Below are positions 32,396 through 44,504 of a stretch of DNA of 64,000 nt, one piece after another. The position numbers and the translations under genes were made by a program. Positions within the stretch are counted from its first letter, which is position 1. Each line of letters begins with the position of its first letter. The notes under the pieces are model-generated. The model was not told the origin of the DNA. It saw only the letters and a program-made list of their open reading frames with translations, and did not search any database. The DNA comes from Leclercia sp. AS011 (GTDB taxonomy: Bacteria; Pseudomonadota; Gammaproteobacteria; Enterobacterales; Enterobacteriaceae): positions 2,480,001 through 2,544,000 of the forward strand of contig NZ_JBBCMA010000001.1 in NCBI RefSeq assembly GCF_037152535.1. Reading direction: 5' to 3'.

Positions 32396-33769
32396 TTACT
32401 GTACTTCCGCTAACTGGCGCTCGCGGCGGCGTTTAAACACCCAGCCGACCAGCAGCAGGGCAATCCACGCGAAGCCGACATACAGCGAGATGCGGGTCTC
32501 CGGGTGGTAACCAATCAGGCCGATAATAAAGACCAGGAAGATCAGGCCGCCAACGGTACTTGCCACGCCGCCCGGCACTTTAAACTTCAGGGCTTTCACC
32601 TCTTCAGGCGACAGACGACGGCGGAAGCCAATCTGCGACATCAAAATCATGATCCACACCCAGACGGTGGCGAAGGTCGCCAGCGACGCAATCACCAGGA
32701 AGACGTTCTCCGGCATGATGTAGTTCAGATAGACCGACAGCAACAGCGCCACGGTCATCACCAGCACCGTCACCCACGGCGTACCGCGGCTGGAAGTTTT
32801 GGCGAAGGCCTTAGGCGCACTGCCCTGCTCTGCCATGCCGTGCAGCATACGCCCCACACCAAAGACGTCGGCGTTAATGGCGGAGAGCGACGCAGTCAGC
32901 ACCACAAAGTTAAGGATACTGGCGGCAAAGGTGATCCCGAGATGCTGGAAGGTGAGCACAAACGGGCTGCCGTTAGTGCCGACCTGGTTCCACGGGTAGA
33001 TGGACATGATCACAAACAGCGTCCCCACGTAGAAAACCAGAATACGCATCGGCACCGAGTTAATGGCGCGTGGGATAGACTTCTCAGGATCTTTCGCTTC
33101 ACCGGCGGTGATGCCGATGATTTCGATCCCGCCATAGGCGAACATCACCATCTGCAGCGACATCACCATGCCAATCCAGCCGTTGCTGAAGAAGCCGCCG
33201 TTGCTCCACAGATTGTGGATCCCGGTCGGTTGTCCGCCGTTGCCAATCCCCCAGATGATGATGCCGATACCGGCTGCAATCATGATGATGATAGTGGCGA
33301 CTTTAAAGAAGGAGAACCAGAACTCCAGTTCGCCAAACACCTTCACGCTCATCAGGTTGATGGCGCAGATGATCAGCACCACGCTGAGCACCCAGACCCA
33401 GTGCGGCACCGTCGGGAACCAGACGCCCATATAGATGCCGAATGCCGTCACGTCGGCAATGGCCACGATCAGGATTTCGAAGCAGTAGGTCCAGCCGGTG
33501 ATATACCCGGCGAGCGGGCCTAAGTTTTCCTGGGCATAGCGGGAGAAGGAGCTGGCCGATGGGTTATGAACGGACATCTCCCCCAGCGCACGCATGATGA
33601 TGTAGGCGGCAACACCGCCGATAAGATATGCCAGCAGAACGCTGGGACCGGCCATTTTGATGGCATCTGCCGAGCCATAAAAAAGACCGGTACCGATTGC
33701 AGAACCCAGCGCCATAAAGCGGATGTGGCGGGCGCTCAATCCACGCTTGAGTTTGTTAGTGCTTTCCAT
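32396..33769 (-). CDS. proY: Proline-specific permease ProY
   Basis: 457 residues of the amino-acid/polyamine/organocation family, with 12 membrane helices. The N-terminal [13 protein letters not shown] motif (about 22-34) is the substrate-binding unwound-helix region of this family. Length equals E. coli ProY; proline transport by ProY was shown genetically but physiological importance is modest. It is separated from brnQ by a strong terminator, so it should have its own promoter. Confidence 0.94.
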   Translation of the reverse strand: MESTNKLKRGLSARHIRFMALGSAIGTGLFYGSADAIKMAGPSVLLAYLIGGVAAYIIMRALGEMSVHNPSASSFSRYAQENLGPLAGYITGWTYCFEILIVAIADVTAFGIYMGVWFPTVPHWVWVLSVVLIICAINLMSVKVFGELEFWFSFFKVATIIIMIAAGIGIIIWGIGNGGQPTGIHNLWSNGGFFSNGWIGMVMSLQMVMFAYGGIEIIGITAGEAKDPEKSIPRAINSVPMRILVFYVGTLFVIMSIYPWNQVGTNGSPFVLTFQHLGITFAASILNFVVLTASLSAINADVFGVGRMLHGMAEQGSAPKAFAKTSSRGTPWVTVLVMTVALLLSVYLNYIMPENVFLVIASLATFATVWVWIMILMSQIGFRRRLSPEEVKALKFKVPGGVASTVGGLIFLVFIIGLIGYHPETRISLYVGFAWIALLLVGWVFKRRRERQLAEVQ

Positions 33770-33792
33770 TTGTTGTCATGCCATTCAGACTA

Positions 33793-33834
33793 AAAAAAAC
33801 AAAAAACCACGGGGCATTACGCCCCGTGGTTTAA
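33793..33834 (-). terminator. Intrinsic terminator of brnQ
   Basis: On the minus strand AAACCACGGGGC - GTAAT - GCCCCGTGGTTT with a following T-rich run forms an 11-12 bp hairpin at 33804-33832, between the brnQ stop and the proY start. Confidence 0.92.
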
Positions 33835-33848
33835 CATTCAGCCGTTGA

Positions 33849-35168
33849 TTAGTGCGCGTTCGAAGTAACCTGACGCCCTGCAGCACGATCCCAGATAATA
33901 GCCAGTACCAGTGCAACAACGGTAGGCATCAGCCACGCCAGACCCTGTTCAGACAGCGGCAGACGCTGTGTCCAGGCGGGCAGGATGGCGCTGAATGCCG
34001 ATGCCTTAATGCCGTCAAGCATACCAAAAAGCAGACTGATAAACATGGCCGGAGCGATAATTCGTGTGGAATTATTCCACCAGCCGCGGGTGAAGCTCAA
34101 CACTACCAGCACGATACACGGCGGGTAGATGGTGGTCAGCACCGGAATAGAGACCTGAATCAGGTGGCTCAGACCCAGGTTCGACACCGCCATCGAGAAG
34201 CCGCCGAGGATAAACACCAGCGTACGATAGGAGAGCGGAACGTACTGAGCAAAGAACTCAGCACAGGCACAGGTCAGGCCAACCGCCGTTACCAGACAAG
34301 CCAGGAAGATCAGAATAGCCAGCATCATGCTGCCCGCACCACCAAAGGTGTGCTGTACGTAGGCATGCAGAATCGCCGCACCGTTCGCGCCCTGGTCAAC
34401 CAGCACGCTGCTGTCGGAACCCAGACGGAACAGCGCCAGATAGAGCAGCGCCAGACCCGCACCCGCCATCAGGCCAGCCCAGACGGTGTAGCGGGTCAGC
34501 AGACGCGCTTCGGTCACGCCGCGGGAACGCGCCGCGTTAACGATCACGATACCGAACGCCATTGCGCCCAGCGTATCCATGGTCAGGTAGCCGTTCACGA
34601 AACCGTTAGAGAAGGCCGCGTTCTGATAGGCTTCGGTGGCGGAACTCAACGGGCCAGCAGGCCAGATAATCGCCGCGACCGCCAGCACCAGCAGGGCCAG
34701 AATCTTCATCGGCGCCAGGAAGTTGCCCACGGTATCCAGCAGCTTACCCGGATAGAGCGACACCAGGATCACGATAGCGAAGTAGACCAGGCTGTAGATA
34801 AACAGCGGCAGCGGGCCATCGCCGGTCAGCGGGGCAATCCCCACTTCGAAGGAGACGGTCGCGGTGCGCGGGGTCGCGAACAGCGGTCCGATCGCCAGAT
34901 AGCAGACTACCGCCAGCATCACCCCGGCCACTTTACCGATGGGTGCGCTGAGGCTGTCGACGCCGCCGCCCACTTTCGCAAGCGCCACAACGGTGAGTAC
35001 CGGCAGACCGACTGCGGTGATCAGAAAGCCGATCGCCGCGGTCCAGACATGTTCACCCGCCTGCAGGCCAACCATAGGTGGGAAGATGATGTTGCCAGCG
35101 CCGACGAACAGCGCAAATGTCATAAAGCCCAGTGCGATGATGTCACGCGATTTCAATTGATGGGTCAT
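33849..35168 (-). CDS. brnQ: Branched-chain amino acid:Na+ symporter BrnQ
   Basis: 439 residues of the LIVCS family, with about 12 membrane helices, matching E. coli length. It imports leucine, isoleucine and valine. The N-terminus ([18 protein letters not shown]) is the family's most conserved segment. The gene has a long upstream gap (35169-35527), suggesting substantial regulation. Confidence 0.96.
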   Translation of the reverse strand: MTHQLKSRDIIALGFMTFALFVGAGNIIFPPMVGLQAGEHVWTAAIGFLITAVGLPVLTVVALAKVGGGVDSLSAPIGKVAGVMLAVVCYLAIGPLFATPRTATVSFEVGIAPLTGDGPLPLFIYSLVYFAIVILVSLYPGKLLDTVGNFLAPMKILALLVLAVAAIIWPAGPLSSATEAYQNAAFSNGFVNGYLTMDTLGAMAFGIVIVNAARSRGVTEARLLTRYTVWAGLMAGAGLALLYLALFRLGSDSSVLVDQGANGAAILHAYVQHTFGGAGSMMLAILIFLACLVTAVGLTCACAEFFAQYVPLSYRTLVFILGGFSMAVSNLGLSHLIQVSIPVLTTIYPPCIVLVVLSFTRGWWNNSTRIIAPAMFISLLFGMLDGIKASAFSAILPAWTQRLPLSEQGLAWLMPTVVALVLAIIWDRAAGRQVTSNAH

Positions 35169-35527
35169 AAAACCTTACTGCCTGTGGATGTGGTGTTGAA
35201 AACGTTGAATTTTTCGCTATCCCATGCGGAACAAAACAGCGGAAAAAATGTGCAATTTCAGCGGGAAATGCTCCCCAACTGCCGTGGTCAGGAATATTTT
35301 TTCGATTTACCACGCAAATACAGTCTGTCCGACGATATCAGGGGGGCAATTTAAACGCTTATAACGTTTAAAGGCAATATGGGATCGTAAAACCAGAACA
35401 ATATGCCAGGTTGAAAGTCAGACCTGAAACATTACACCAATTATAAGAAAAACCCATGGCTAATCATGCGAACAAAAAAGCATCAGGCGTATAAAATTTA
35501 CCCGCGCTTCGGTTGACTGCAAAGCAA
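35169..35527. other. Long intergenic region upstream of brnQ
   Basis: No gene can be supported on either strand. The centre (about 35340-35500) is AT-rich and holds the perfect inverted repeat at 35350-35372. The brnQ promoter must lie here, but I cannot place it confidently. Confidence 0.6.
35350..35372. promoter_or_regulatory. Perfect inverted repeat upstream of brnQ
   Basis: TTTAAACG - CTTATAA - CGTTTAAA has 8-bp arms and a 7-base spacer, about 180 bases before the brnQ start. There is no T run beside it, so it looks more like an operator than a terminator. The binding protein is unknown. Confidence 0.45.
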
Positions 35528-35555
35528 ACAGGCCAGCTTACGCTGGCCTGTGGCA
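35524..35555 (-). terminator. Intrinsic terminator of phoB-phoR
   Basis: ACAGGCCAGC - TTAC - GCTGGCCTGT forms a 10-bp perfect hairpin (35528-35551), and on the minus strand TTTGCTTT follows. It lies about 27 bases after the phoR stop. Confidence 0.88.
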
Positions 35556-35577
35556 ATATCTGATTACAGGGGGCTGA

Positions 35578-36873
35578 TCAGGCGCTGTTACTGGCAATCA
35601 AACGTTCCGGGATCACGAAACTGAAACGCGTGCTTTTGCCCGGCGTGCTGACGATATCGAGACGGCTGTCGTGGTGATTGATAGCGTGTTTCACGATAGC
35701 CAGCCCCAGTCCGCTGCCGCCCGTCTGGCGGGAACGGGCTTTATCAACCCGATAAAAACGCTCGGTCAGGCGCGGAATATGCTCCGGGCCGATACCCGGG
35801 CCATCATCCTCCACGCTGAACTCCGCCCCGGTGGGGGCATGCTGCCAGCGCACGATAATGTGGGTCCCTGCGGGCGTGTGGTTCACCGCGTTATAGACCA
35901 GATTGGAGATGGCGCTGCGCAGCTCATCGTTACTGCCGCGCACTTTAAGGCTGTTATCCACCTCGAAGGTGATCTGGTGCTGCTGCTGGCTTAAGGTTTG
36001 CGCCTCACGCTCTAACATCCGCAGCATCATCGGCACATCGATAGTTTCATTGAGCGCAAGGGTTGGCGCGGCCTCAATGCGGGAGAGGGTCAGCAGCTGC
36101 TTCACCAGTCCTTCCATGCGTTGCGTCTGCTCGCGCATGGTCTGCAGCGCTTTTTCCCGTGGGGCGCCCTCGAGGGTCTGCTCCTGCATCATCTCCAGAT
36201 AGCCCTGTAAGACCGTCAGCGGGGTGCGTAACTCGTGACTGACGTTGGCAAAGAAGTTGCGCCGGGCCCCTTCCAGCTGGTGCATCTGCGTTACATCCCG
36301 CGCCACCATCAGCCACTGTTTGTCGCTGTAGGGCATGACGCGGATCTCCAGATGGCGACCATTGTTTAACACCAGATTATGCGGACGGGTAAAATCGCGT
36401 TTTTTCAGATACTGCGCGAACTCGGGGTAGCGCAGCAGGTTGAGGATGTTCTGTCCATTATCGTCCGGCCAGCGCAGGCCCAGCAGCTGTTGCGCCAGTC
36501 CGTTGCACCAGAACATTGCCCCCTCTTCGGTGGTAAGCACTACCGCATCAGGAAGGGATTCTGCGCCGCTGCGAAAGCGTTTGATCAGGCTGCCCAGCTC
36601 GCGTCGGCGTTTCTTATTACGCATCTGCATCTGGTGCAGGCCATACAGCAGAGGTTCCCAGCTCCCGCTTCCCGGCGGGGGCGTCATGCTTCGGTCAACC
36701 CACAGCCACCATGAGAGGCGGAGCAGATTCCAGAAGTGCCAGACCAGCAGCCCGGTGACGGCCGCCAGCAAAAACCAGGGTAAATAACCGAAAACGGCCC
36801 CGAGGATCAGGGCCGGAATACAGCACAATATCAGTTCAAAACAGAGCCTTTTCCATGACAGACGTTCCAGCAC
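35578..36873 (-). CDS. phoR: Phosphate-regulon sensor histidine kinase PhoR
   Basis: 431 residues, the E. coli length. Two N-terminal membrane helices (about 12-28, 32-52), a cytoplasmic charged region and PAS domain (about 100-195), a DHp helix with the phosphorylated His213 (NVSHELRTP), and an HATPase_c domain with N box ([10 protein letters not shown]) and GxG boxes are present. It phosphorylates PhoB when phosphate is scarce. It lies 21 bases after phoB. Confidence 0.98.
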   Translation of the reverse strand: MLERLSWKRLCFELILCCIPALILGAVFGYLPWFLLAAVTGLLVWHFWNLLRLSWWLWVDRSMTPPPGSGSWEPLLYGLHQMQMRNKKRRRELGSLIKRFRSGAESLPDAVVLTTEEGAMFWCNGLAQQLLGLRWPDDNGQNILNLLRYPEFAQYLKKRDFTRPHNLVLNNGRHLEIRVMPYSDKQWLMVARDVTQMHQLEGARRNFFANVSHELRTPLTVLQGYLEMMQEQTLEGAPREKALQTMREQTQRMEGLVKQLLTLSRIEAAPTLALNETIDVPMMLRMLEREAQTLSQQQHQITFEVDNSLKVRGSNDELRSAISNLVYNAVNHTPAGTHIIVRWQHAPTGAEFSVEDDGPGIGPEHIPRLTERFYRVDKARSRQTGGSGLGLAIVKHAINHHDSRLDIVSTPGKSTRFSFVIPERLIASNSA

Positions 36874-36894
36874 GCGTCACACTCCTGTCATTGT

Positions 36895-37584
36895 TCAGAA
36901 ACGGGTTGAGAAACGGTAACCCGTGCCGCGGACGGTCTGCACCATGCGGTCGTGACCGCTGGTTTCGAGGGCCTTACGCAGACGACGAATATGCACATCC
37001 ACCGTCCGGTCTTCAACATAGACGTTAGTGCCCCAGACATTATTGAGCAACTGCTCGCGGCTGTAGACACGTTCCGGGTGGGTCATGAAGAAGTGCAGCA
37101 GTTTGAATTCCGTCGGCCCCATATCGAGGGGATTTTCACCGGTCATCACGCGGTGTGAGGTGGGATCGAGGCTCAGACCCTGCATCTCAATTACCTCTTC
37201 CACCGCCATCGGTGAAATACGGCGCATCACCGCCTTGATACGCGCTACCAGCTCTTTCGGTGAGAAAGGCTTGGTGATGTAATCATCCGCCCCGGTCTCC
37301 AGACCGCGAACGCGATCTTCCTCTTCCCCACGGGCGGTCAACATCATCACCGGAATATCGCGGGTTAAGGCTTCACGTTTGATGTGTTTGATGAATTGCA
37401 GACCAGAGCCGCCGGGCAACATCCAGTCGAGCAGGATCAGATCGGGCCAGGGTTCGTTGAGCTGATTCACCGCGCTGTCGTAATCTTCAGCTTCCACCGG
37501 TTGAAAGCCATTTTGTTCGAGCACGAAACAGACCATTTCACGAATGGGTGCTTCATCTTCTACGACCAGAATACGTCTCGCCAT
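36895..37584 (-). CDS. phoB: Phosphate-regulon response regulator PhoB
   Basis: 229 residues. Receiver domain 1-120 with acidic pocket Glu9-Asp10 and phospho-acceptor Asp53 (LLDWMLPG), then an OmpR-type winged helix (about 127-227). It activates phosphate-starvation genes through Pho boxes; two such targets, phoA and its own promoter, lie in this window. It is the first gene of phoBR, divergent from sbcDC. Confidence 0.98.
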   Translation of the reverse strand: MARRILVVEDEAPIREMVCFVLEQNGFQPVEAEDYDSAVNQLNEPWPDLILLDWMLPGGSGLQFIKHIKREALTRDIPVMMLTARGEEEDRVRGLETGADDYITKPFSPKELVARIKAVMRRISPMAVEEVIEMQGLSLDPTSHRVMTGENPLDMGPTEFKLLHFFMTHPERVYSREQLLNNVWGTNVYVEDRTVDVHIRRLRKALETSGHDRMVQTVRGTGYRFSTRF

Positions 37585-37634
37585 ACTTAGCCCTGTCTTA
37601 TTTAGGTTACATGTTTGTAATACGGCGTCATTAT

Positions 37635-37664
37635 GCGTCAGATTTATGACAGATTTATGAAAAA
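37635..37664 (-). promoter_or_regulatory. Pho box of phoBR
   Basis: On the minus strand TTTTTCAT-AAAT-CTGTCAT-AAAT-CTGACGC shows three 7-base PhoB half-sites spaced by AAAT. The last two (37652-37635) form a good 18-base Pho box (consensus CTGTCATAWAWCTGTCAY), about 50 bases before the phoB start. Confidence 0.88.
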
Positions 37665-37778
37665 CCTGCCCGCCAGTAAAGGCAAGCCGTTGTTTTCTGG
37701 CCGCCCTGATTGTAGCGGTTATCTTCCTCCCCCTGAATGTTTATAATCCCGCTTACTTTTTTTTGCCACGGATCTGTT

Positions 37779-38984
37779 ATGCGCATACTTCACACCTCGG
37801 ACTGGCATCTGGGACAGAACTTTTACAGTAAAAGCCGCGCCGCCGAACATGAAGCCTTCCTCAACTGGCTGCTTGAGATGGCGCAATCCCACCAGGTCGA
37901 CGCCATCCTCGTGGCCGGGGATATCTTCGACACCGGATCGCCGCCGAGCTATGCGCGAGAGCTGTATAACCGTTTCGTGGTCAACCTGCAGAAGACCGGA
38001 TGCCATCTGGTGATTGTGGCCGGCAATCATGATTCCGTGGCCACGCTGAATGAATCCCGTGAAATTCTGGCCTTTCTTAACACCACCGTGGTGGCCAGCG
38101 CCGGGCACGGGCCGCAAATTCTGCACAAACGCGACGGGACGCCCGGAGCGGTGCTTTGCCCCATCCCGTTCTTACGCCCGCGTGACGTGATGAAAAGCCA
38201 GGCGGGCCTCTCGGGGATCGAGAAGCAGCAGCAGCTGTTAGAGGCCATCACCCACTATTATGCCGATCAGTATACCGCCGCCTGCCAGCTGCGCGGTGAC
38301 AGCCTCCTGCCGATTATCGCCACCGGCCATCTCACCACCGTCGGGGCCAGTAAAAGTGACGCGGTACGTGACATCTATATCGGCACGCTGGATGCCTTCC
38401 CCGCTCAGCATTTCCCGGCGGCCGACTATATCGCGCTGGGCCACATCCACCGGGCACAGAAGATTGGCGGCTGCGACCACATTCGCTACTGCGGCTCGCC
38501 TATCCCCCTCAGCTTTGATGAAACCGGCAAAAGCAAAAGCGTGCATCTGGTGAGTTTTGACCAGGGCAAGCTCAGCGCCGTTGACGCTCTGGAGGTGCCC
38601 ATGACCCAACCGCTGGCGGTGCTGAAGGGCGATCTGGCGGCCATCGCTGCCCAACTGGAGCAGTGGCGTGGCGTGGAGCAGACGCCTCCCGTCTGGCTGG
38701 ATATCGAAATTGCCACCGAGGAGTACCTGCACGACATGCAGCGTAAGATTCAGCAGCTGACGGACGATCTGCCGGTGGAGGTACTGCTGGTGCGGCGCAG
38801 CCGCGAACTGCGCGAGAAGCTCCTCGCCAACAGCCTGCGTGAAACCCTCAGCGAGCTGCGGGTGGAGGAGGTCTTTGAACGCCGCCTGGCGCAGGAGACT
38901 CTCGACGATGCACAGCGGGCGCGGTTAAACGAGCTGTTCAGCCATGCGCTGCACGCGCTGGATAACGACGAGGATAACGCATGA
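37779..38984 (+). CDS. sbcD: SbcCD nuclease, phosphoesterase subunit SbcD
   Basis: 401 residues of the Mre11 family. Metallophosphoesterase motifs are DWHLGQ (about 8-13), GDIFD (about 47-51) and GNHDS (about 83-87). With SbcC it opens hairpins, trims protein-blocked ends and removes replication-generated palindromes. The ATG at 37779 gives the family start [11 protein letters not shown]; an upstream in-frame start lacks support. Its stop overlaps the sbcC start by ATGA. It is divergent from phoBR. Confidence 0.97.
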   Translation: MRILHTSDWHLGQNFYSKSRAAEHEAFLNWLLEMAQSHQVDAILVAGDIFDTGSPPSYARELYNRFVVNLQKTGCHLVIVAGNHDSVATLNESREILAFLNTTVVASAGHGPQILHKRDGTPGAVLCPIPFLRPRDVMKSQAGLSGIEKQQQLLEAITHYYADQYTAACQLRGDSLLPIIATGHLTTVGASKSDAVRDIYIGTLDAFPAQHFPAADYIALGHIHRAQKIGGCDHIRYCGSPIPLSFDETGKSKSVHLVSFDQGKLSAVDALEVPMTQPLAVLKGDLAAIAAQLEQWRGVEQTPPVWLDIEIATEEYLHDMQRKIQQLTDDLPVEVLLVRRSRELREKLLANSLRETLSELRVEEVFERRLAQETLDDAQRARLNELFSHALHALDNDEDNA

Positions 38985-41900
38985 AAATTCTCAGCCTGCG
39001 TCTGAAAAACCTCAACTCGCTCAAGGGCGAATGGAAAATCGACTTTACCGCCGAGCCTTTCCTCAGCAACGGCCTGTTTGCCATCACCGGCCCGACCGGT
39101 GCCGGGAAAACCACCCTGCTGGATGCCATCTGCCTGGCGCTGTATCACGAGACGCCGCGCCTTAACACCGTATCGCAATCGCAAAACGATCTGATGACCC
39201 GCGACACCGCCGAATGTCTGGCGGAGGTGGAGTTTGAGGTAAAAGGGGTAGCCTGGCGCGCCTTCTGGAGTCAGAACCGGGCGCGCAATCAGCCGGACGG
39301 CAATCTGCAGGTGCCGCGGGTGGAGCTGGCCCGGTGCGAAGACGGCAAAATCCTCGCGGATAAAGTGAAGGATAAACTGGAGCTTGTCGCCTCGCTGACC
39401 GGGCTGGACTATGACCGCTTCACCCGCTCGATGCTGCTCTCCCAGGGGCAGTTTGCCGCCTTCCTCAACGCCAGGCCAAAAGAGCGCGCCGAGCTGCTGG
39501 AGGAGCTGACCGGCACCGAGATTTACGGTCAGATCTCGGCGATGGTGTTTGAAAAACACAAAGCGGCGCGCAGCGAGCTGGAACGGCGTGAAGCCCAGGC
39601 CGCCGGGGTGGTGTTGCTCAGCGACGAGCAACAACAGCAGCTCCAGCAAGGTTTGCAGGTACTTACTGACGAAGAACAACAGCTGCTGGCCCGGCAGCAG
39701 GCGCAGCAGAACGATTATCACTGGCTGACCCGCCACGATGAGCTGGTGCGCGAGCAGCAGCGATCGATGGCCGCACAGCAGCAGGCGCAGCAGGCCCTGA
39801 TTGACGCCACCCCGGAGCTGGATAAGCTGCATCTGGCCCAGCCCGCTGCCCTGCTGCGCCCGCAGTGGGAGCGGCAGCAGGAGCAGATCGCCCGCCTGGC
39901 GCAAACCGAACAGCAGATGCTGGATGTGAATACTCGCTTACAGTCCAGCACGGCGCTGCGCGCGCGGATCCGTAACGGGGCGCTGCGCATCCAGGATCAA
40001 TTGCAGACCGAGTTCACCGCCCTGACGCAGTGGCTGACCGATCAGGATCGCTTCCGCCAGTGGGGTCAGGAGATGGCAGGCTGGCGCGCACACTTCTCCC
40101 AGCTCAACCGGGATAAAACCCAGCTCGCCACGCTGACCCGGCGTATCACTGACTTACGCCAGAAGCTGGCGGGTCTGCCGGAAAATACCCTGACGCTTAC
40201 GGCGGAACAGGTCACTGCCGAAATGGCGCAGCAAACCCAGGCCCGGACGGCGCGTCAGCGTCTGACTACCCTGCATGCCCGCTATCAGCCCCTGCAAAAG
40301 CGCTTCAGCCAGAATAATGAGAGCGTGCAAAAGGCGCAGATCGAGCTGGCAAAACTAAACGAAACGCTGACCCTGCGTCGCCAGCAGTACAAAGAGAAAC
40401 AGCAGCACTACCTCGATCTGAAGGTCTTGTGTGAGCAGGAAGAGAAGATCAAAAAGCTCGAGAGCTACCGGGCCGAGCTGGAAGCCGGGAAACCCTGCCT
40501 GCTCTGCGGATCTACCGACCATCCGGCGATTGCGCAGTACCAGGCTTTAGCGCTTACGGAAAACCAGCGCCGCCGGGACGCGATGGAAAAAGAGGTCGCC
40601 GCCCTTAAAGAGGAAGGCCTGCTGGTGCTGGGCCAGGTGAATGCCCTTAACGCCCAGCTGCAGCGGGAAACCGACGAGGCGCAGACGCTGGCTCAGGAGG
40701 CGCAATCGCTCACCGCAGAGTGGCAGCAGGTTTGCGCGTCCCTGAAAGTTACCCTGAGTATTCAGGACGATATTGCCCCCTGGCTGAATCAGCAGGAGCA
40801 GTACGAACAGCAGCTCTACCAGCTTAGCCAGCGCCTGACCCTGCAAAGCCAGCTGAACGACGAGGAGGCCCAGCAACAAGGCTACCTCCGACAGCTGGCG
40901 GCCACGCGTTCCGCGATGGATAACGCGCTTCAGGCTCTGTCGCTGATGATGCCTGAGGACGGCGCGGAGTCGGCCTGGCTCGCTGAGCGTGAAAAAGAGG
41001 CGCAGCACTGGCAGGCGCAGCAGTCTCAGCACAGCGTCCTGCGGGAACGCCTCTCTGCCCTGACGCCGCTGCTGGAGACCCTTCCGGCCACGGAGTCCAC
41101 GGAAGCAGAAAGCGTTATTCCCGAGAACTGGCGCGACATCCATACTGAATGCGTCTCCCTGCATAGCCAGCTTACCACCCTGCAACAGCAGTTCAGTCTG
41201 GAAAGCGAGCGCCTGCAGCAGGCCCAGGGGCAGTTTGACGCCGCGCTGGCCGCCAGCATCTTTAGCGATCGCGAGGCGTTTCTCGCGGCCCTGCTGGATG
41301 ACGCGACCCTTCACCGTCTGGAGCAGCTGAAACAGACCCTCGAGAACCAGATCCAGCAGGCCACGGCGCTGCTCCAGCAGGCAGGCCAGCGGCTGAACGT
41401 GCATCTTGAACAGCGTCCGGACAATCTGACCGCAGATGTTCCACTTTTACAGGCGCAGCTACAGCAGCTCGCGCAGCAGCTGCGCGAAAACACCACCCGC
41501 CAGGGGGAGATCCGCCAGCAGCTCAGGCAGGACAGCGATAACCGCCTGCACCAGCAGGCGCTGATGCAGGAAATTGCGGCCGCGGCCCGGCTGGCGGATG
41601 ACTGGGGATACCTCAACGCGCTGATCGGTTCTAAAGAGGGGGATCGCTTCCGTAAGTTTGCCCAGGGCTTAACTCTCGACAATCTGGTGTGGCTTGCCAA
41701 CCAGCAGCTGACCCGCCTGCATGGCCGCTATCTGCTGCAACGCAAGGCCAGCGACGCGCTGGAGCTGGAGGTGGTGGACACCTGGCAGGCGGACGCGGTG
41801 CGCGATACCCGCACCCTTTCCGGCGGCGAAAGCTTCCTTGTGAGTCTGGCGCTGGCGCTGGCGCTCTCCGACCTGGTGAGCCATAAAACGCAGATTGACT

Positions 41901-42112
41901 CACTGTTCCTTGATGAGGGCTTCGGCACCCTCGACAGTGAAACCCTGGATACCGCCCTGGATGCGCTAGATGCACTGAACGCCAGCGGCAAAACCATAGG
42001 CGTGATCAGCCACGTCGAGGCGATGAAAGAGCGCATTCCGGTGCAGATCAAAGTGAAGAAAATTAACGGGCTGGGGTATAGCAGGCTGGATAAAGAATTT
42101 GCCGTTTCGTAG
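38981..42112 (+). CDS. sbcC: SbcCD nuclease, ATPase subunit SbcC
   Basis: 1043 residues of the SMC/Rad50 family. Walker A GPTGAGKT is at 37-44; two long coiled-coil arms rich in Gln, Leu and Ala flank a zinc-hook CLLC near residue 506; the ABC signature LSGGES is near 945 and Walker [12 protein letters not shown] near 972. ATP-driven movement of the arms gates the SbcD nuclease. Translation is coupled to sbcD. In E. coli araJ follows; here a REP and mak follow directly. Confidence 0.97.
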   Translation: MKILSLRLKNLNSLKGEWKIDFTAEPFLSNGLFAITGPTGAGKTTLLDAICLALYHETPRLNTVSQSQNDLMTRDTAECLAEVEFEVKGVAWRAFWSQNRARNQPDGNLQVPRVELARCEDGKILADKVKDKLELVASLTGLDYDRFTRSMLLSQGQFAAFLNARPKERAELLEELTGTEIYGQISAMVFEKHKAARSELERREAQAAGVVLLSDEQQQQLQQGLQVLTDEEQQLLARQQAQQNDYHWLTRHDELVREQQRSMAAQQQAQQALIDATPELDKLHLAQPAALLRPQWERQQEQIARLAQTEQQMLDVNTRLQSSTALRARIRNGALRIQDQLQTEFTALTQWLTDQDRFRQWGQEMAGWRAHFSQLNRDKTQLATLTRRITDLRQKLAGLPENTLTLTAEQVTAEMAQQTQARTARQRLTTLHARYQPLQKRFSQNNESVQKAQIELAKLNETLTLRRQQYKEKQQHYLDLKVLCEQEEKIKKLESYRAELEAGKPCLLCGSTDHPAIAQYQALALTENQRRRDAMEKEVAALKEEGLLVLGQVNALNAQLQRETDEAQTLAQEAQSLTAEWQQVCASLKVTLSIQDDIAPWLNQQEQYEQQLYQLSQRLTLQSQLNDEEAQQQGYLRQLAATRSAMDNALQALSLMMPEDGAESAWLAEREKEAQHWQAQQSQHSVLRERLSALTPLLETLPATESTEAESVIPENWRDIHTECVSLHSQLTTLQQQFSLESERLQQAQGQFDAALAASIFSDREAFLAALLDDATLHRLEQLKQTLENQIQQATALLQQAGQRLNVHLEQRPDNLTADVPLLQAQLQQLAQQLRENTTRQGEIRQQLRQDSDNRLHQQALMQEIAAAARLADDWGYLNALIGSKEGDRFRKFAQGLTLDNLVWLANQQLTRLHGRYLLQRKASDALELEVVDTWQADAVRDTRTLSGGESFLVSLALALALSDLVSHKTQIDSLFLDEGFGTLDSETLDTALDALDALNASGKTIGVISHVEAMKERIPVQIKVKKINGLGYSRLDKEFAVS

Positions 42113-42140
42113 GCCGGGCAAGCGCAGCGCCGCCCGGCAT
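42109..42140. repeat. Single REP element between sbcC and mak
   Basis: GTAGGCCGGGCAAGCGCAGC-GCCGCCCGGCAT has the arms and core of an enterobacterial REP unit. It fills the gap between the convergent sbcC and mak stops. Confidence 0.85.
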
Positions 42141-42148
42141 TAGCACGA

Positions 42149-43054
42149 TCAGTGCGGCCACAGCCACGCCGCGCCGCGCACTCCGCTGGAGTCGCCGTGC
42201 ACCGCTTTGCGGATCGGCGTCTCGCATTCACCGCCAAACACCCACTGCTTCACCAGCTGCGGAACGGTGGTGTACAGGCGATCCACGTTGCTCATCCCGC
42301 CGCCCAGCACGATCACATCCGGGTCGAGAATATTCACCACGTGCGCCAGGGATTTGGCCAGCCGCAATTCGTAGCGGCTGAAGGCCAGTTCCGCAACCGC
42401 GTCCTGCTCTTCGACCAGGCGCATGATCTCATTGCCCTTCAGCGGATGCCCGCTCAGACGGCGATAATCGGTGGCGAAGCCGGTGCCGGAAATAAAGGTC
42501 TCGATACAGCCCTGTTTTCCGCAGTAGCACGGCACTTCAGCGCGGTACTTCAGCTCGTCCTCATCCATCCACGGCAGCGGGTTGTGTCCCCACTCGCCTG
42601 CGGTGCCGTTGCCGCCAATATGGGCCCGGCCATTAAAGGCCACGCCTGCCCCGCAGCCGGTACCGATGATCACCGCGAACACCGTCTGCGCGCCCGCCGC
42701 CGCGCCGTCGATCGCCTCAGACACTGCCAGACAGTTGGCGTCGTTCGCCAGCCGCACTTCCCGGTTCAGGCGCTGGCTTAAATCGCGGTCGAAGGGCTGG
42801 CCGTTAAGCCAGGTGGAGTTCGCATTTTTCACCACCCCGGTATAGGGCGAAATCGAGCCCGGAATACCCATGCCCACCGTACCCGTCTGGCCGGTGGCCT
42901 GTTCGGCCATCTCCACCAGGCTGGCGATGGTTTCAATGGTCTGCCGGTAGTCATCGCGCGGGGTCGGCAGGCGATGGCGGAACAGCTGTTCCCCCTGCTC
43001 GCCCAGGGCGATAACTTCTGTTTTGGTGCCGCCGAGATCAATACCAATTCGCAC
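42149..43054 (-). CDS. mak: Fructokinase (manno(fructo)kinase) Mak
   Basis: 301 residues of the ROK family. The phosphate-binding loop [11 protein letters not shown] is at the N-terminus, and the zinc motif H...CYCGKQGC is in the middle (about 170-180). It phosphorylates free fructose or mannose. I place the start at a GTG (43054-43052): this gives the family N-terminus (M/V)RIGIDLGGT with a GAGG element 11 bases before it; an ATG 46 codons earlier would add an unrelated extension overlapping rdgC's upstream region. Confidence 0.93.
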   Translation of the reverse strand: MRIGIDLGGTKTEVIALGEQGEQLFRHRLPTPRDDYRQTIETIASLVEMAEQATGQTGTVGMGIPGSISPYTGVVKNANSTWLNGQPFDRDLSQRLNREVRLANDANCLAVSEAIDGAAAGAQTVFAVIIGTGCGAGVAFNGRAHIGGNGTAGEWGHNPLPWMDEDELKYRAEVPCYCGKQGCIETFISGTGFATDYRRLSGHPLKGNEIMRLVEEQDAVAELAFSRYELRLAKSLAHVVNILDPDVIVLGGGMSNVDRLYTTVPQLVKQWVFGGECETPIRKAVHGDSSGVRGAAWLWPH

Positions 43055-43178
43055 AGGACGTTCCTCATTTTTTTGATTATCAACAGAGTAGAAGCCCGCT
43101 ACCCGATTAGCAATGCAAGCGATGCGACAATTCGCTATCATGCCCGCTGAATTAAACGACAAGACCGTGGAAATTATC

Positions 43179-44090
43179 ATGCTGTGGTTCAAAAATTTGA
43201 TGGTTTACCGTCTCAGCCGCGACATCGAGCTGCGCGCCGACGAGATGGAAAAACAGTTAGGCCTTTACGCATTTACCCCGTGTGGCAGCCAGGACATGGC
43301 GAAAACCGGATGGGTTCCGCCTATGGGATCACAGAGCGATGCGCTGACCCACACTACCAATGGTCAAATCATCATCTGCGCGCGCAAGGAAGAGAAGATC
43401 CTGCCGACGCCGGTGGTGAAACAGGCGCTGGAAGCCAAAATTTTCAAGCTTGAAGCCGAACAGGGCCGCAAGCTGAAAAAAACGGAAAAAGATTCGCTGA
43501 AAGATGAAGTTCTGCACTCGTTGCTGCCGCGTGCCTTTAGCCGCTTCAGCCAGACAATGATGTGGATCGACACGGTTAACGGCCTGATTATGGTCGACTG
43601 CGCCAGCGCCAAAAAAGCGGAAGATACCCTGGCGCTGCTGCGTAAAAGCCTCGGTTCGCTGCCGGTGGTGCCCCTGACGATGGAAAACCCGATCGAGCTG
43701 ACCCTCACCGAGTGGGTGCGGGCCAACAACGTTCCGCAGGGTTTCCAGCTGCTGGACGAAGCCGAGCTGAAAGCGATCCTCGAAGACGGCGGCGTGATCC
43801 GTGCCAAGAAGCAGGAGCTGGTCAGCGACGAGATCGCGGTACATATCGAAGCCGGCAAGCTGGTGACCAAGCTGGCGCTCGACTGGCAGCAGCGCATTCA
43901 GTTCATGATGTGTGACGATGGCTCGATTAAGCGCCTGAAGTTCTCCGATGAGCTGCGCGATCAGAACGACGATATCGACCGAGACGACTACGCCCAGCGT
44001 TTTGATGCTGACTTTATTCTGATGACGGGTGAGCTGGCGGCGTTGATTAAGAGCGTGGTGGAAGGGTTAGGCGGCGAAGCACAGCGTTAA
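43179..44090 (+). CDS. rdgC: Recombination-associated protein RdgC
   Basis: 303 residues, the E. coli length. RdgC is a ring-shaped, non-specific double-stranded-DNA-binding dimer that limits RecA action; it becomes important when replication restart is impaired. The start [14 protein letters not shown] is the family N-terminus; an in-frame ATG 22 codons upstream is less likely. It is divergent from mak and followed by a strong terminator shared with ppnP. Confidence 0.97.
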   Translation: MLWFKNLMVYRLSRDIELRADEMEKQLGLYAFTPCGSQDMAKTGWVPPMGSQSDALTHTTNGQIIICARKEEKILPTPVVKQALEAKIFKLEAEQGRKLKKTEKDSLKDEVLHSLLPRAFSRFSQTMMWIDTVNGLIMVDCASAKKAEDTLALLRKSLGSLPVVPLTMENPIELTLTEWVRANNVPQGFQLLDEAELKAILEDGGVIRAKKQELVSDEIAVHIEAGKLVTKLALDWQQRIQFMMCDDGSIKRLKFSDELRDQNDDIDRDDYAQRFDADFILMTGELAALIKSVVEGLGGEAQR

Positions 44091-44119
44091 TGCTTCATGC
44101 CAGGCTTTATGCCAGAAAC

Positions 44120-44150
44120 AGGAGCCGGGTTAACCCGGCTCTTTTTTTTA
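44120..44150. terminator. Intrinsic terminator between rdgC and ppnP
   Basis: GAGCCGGGT-TAACCCGGCTC followed by TTTTTTT is a strong hairpin 30 bases after the rdgC stop; its T run touches the ppnP stop on the other strand. Confidence 0.92.
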
Positions 44151-44432
44151 CAGATAACGACAGAGATAGGAGGCAGGTTCAGCGACCTGCAGATGGAATT
44201 CGCTGTGGCCTGGTACGTTAAACACGTCGCCCGGGTTATAGACCTTCCACTCGGTTTCCCCCGGCAATAACACTTTCAGTGAACCGCTGACGACGGTCAT
44301 CTCTTCAGGCTGCGCGGTACCGAAGGCATACTCCCCTTCCGCCATCACGCCAACGCTGGCACGGCCAGTAATGCTGCTGGTAAAACCAATGGACTTCACT
44401 TTACCGGAAAAGTATTCATTACTCTGAAGCAT
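44148..44432 (-). CDS. ppnP: Pyrimidine/purine nucleoside phosphorylase PpnP
   Basis: 94 residues, the E. coli YaiE/PpnP length, a small cupin-fold protein. It cleaves a broad range of nucleosides with phosphate. The cupin stretch [17 protein letters not shown] is intact. The start [17 protein letters not shown] is chosen by homology over an in-frame ATG 21 codons earlier. It follows aroM at 72 bases. Confidence 0.96.
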   Translation of the reverse strand: MLQSNEYFSGKVKSIGFTSSITGRASVGVMAEGEYAFGTAQPEEMTVVSGSLKVLLPGETEWKVYNPGDVFNVPGHSEFHLQVAEPASYLCRYL

Positions 44433-44504
44433 GGACGGGTCCTTATTGTCGTTGGATGTGAATCCAATATAGGGGTGACACTCCATGGCTGTCACGCAAA
44501 ATCA

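Noticed and set aside
33852..35354. A 500-codon open frame on the plus strand opposite brnQ
   Set aside because: It is the antisense of a conserved membrane-protein gene; its translation is full of Arg, His and Gln, without domains, and has no ribosome-binding site. GC-rich third positions of brnQ keep this frame open.
38750..41404. Long minus-strand frames opposite sbcC
   Set aside because: Leu/Arg/Gln-rich mirrors of the coiled-coil gene, which has skewed codon composition.
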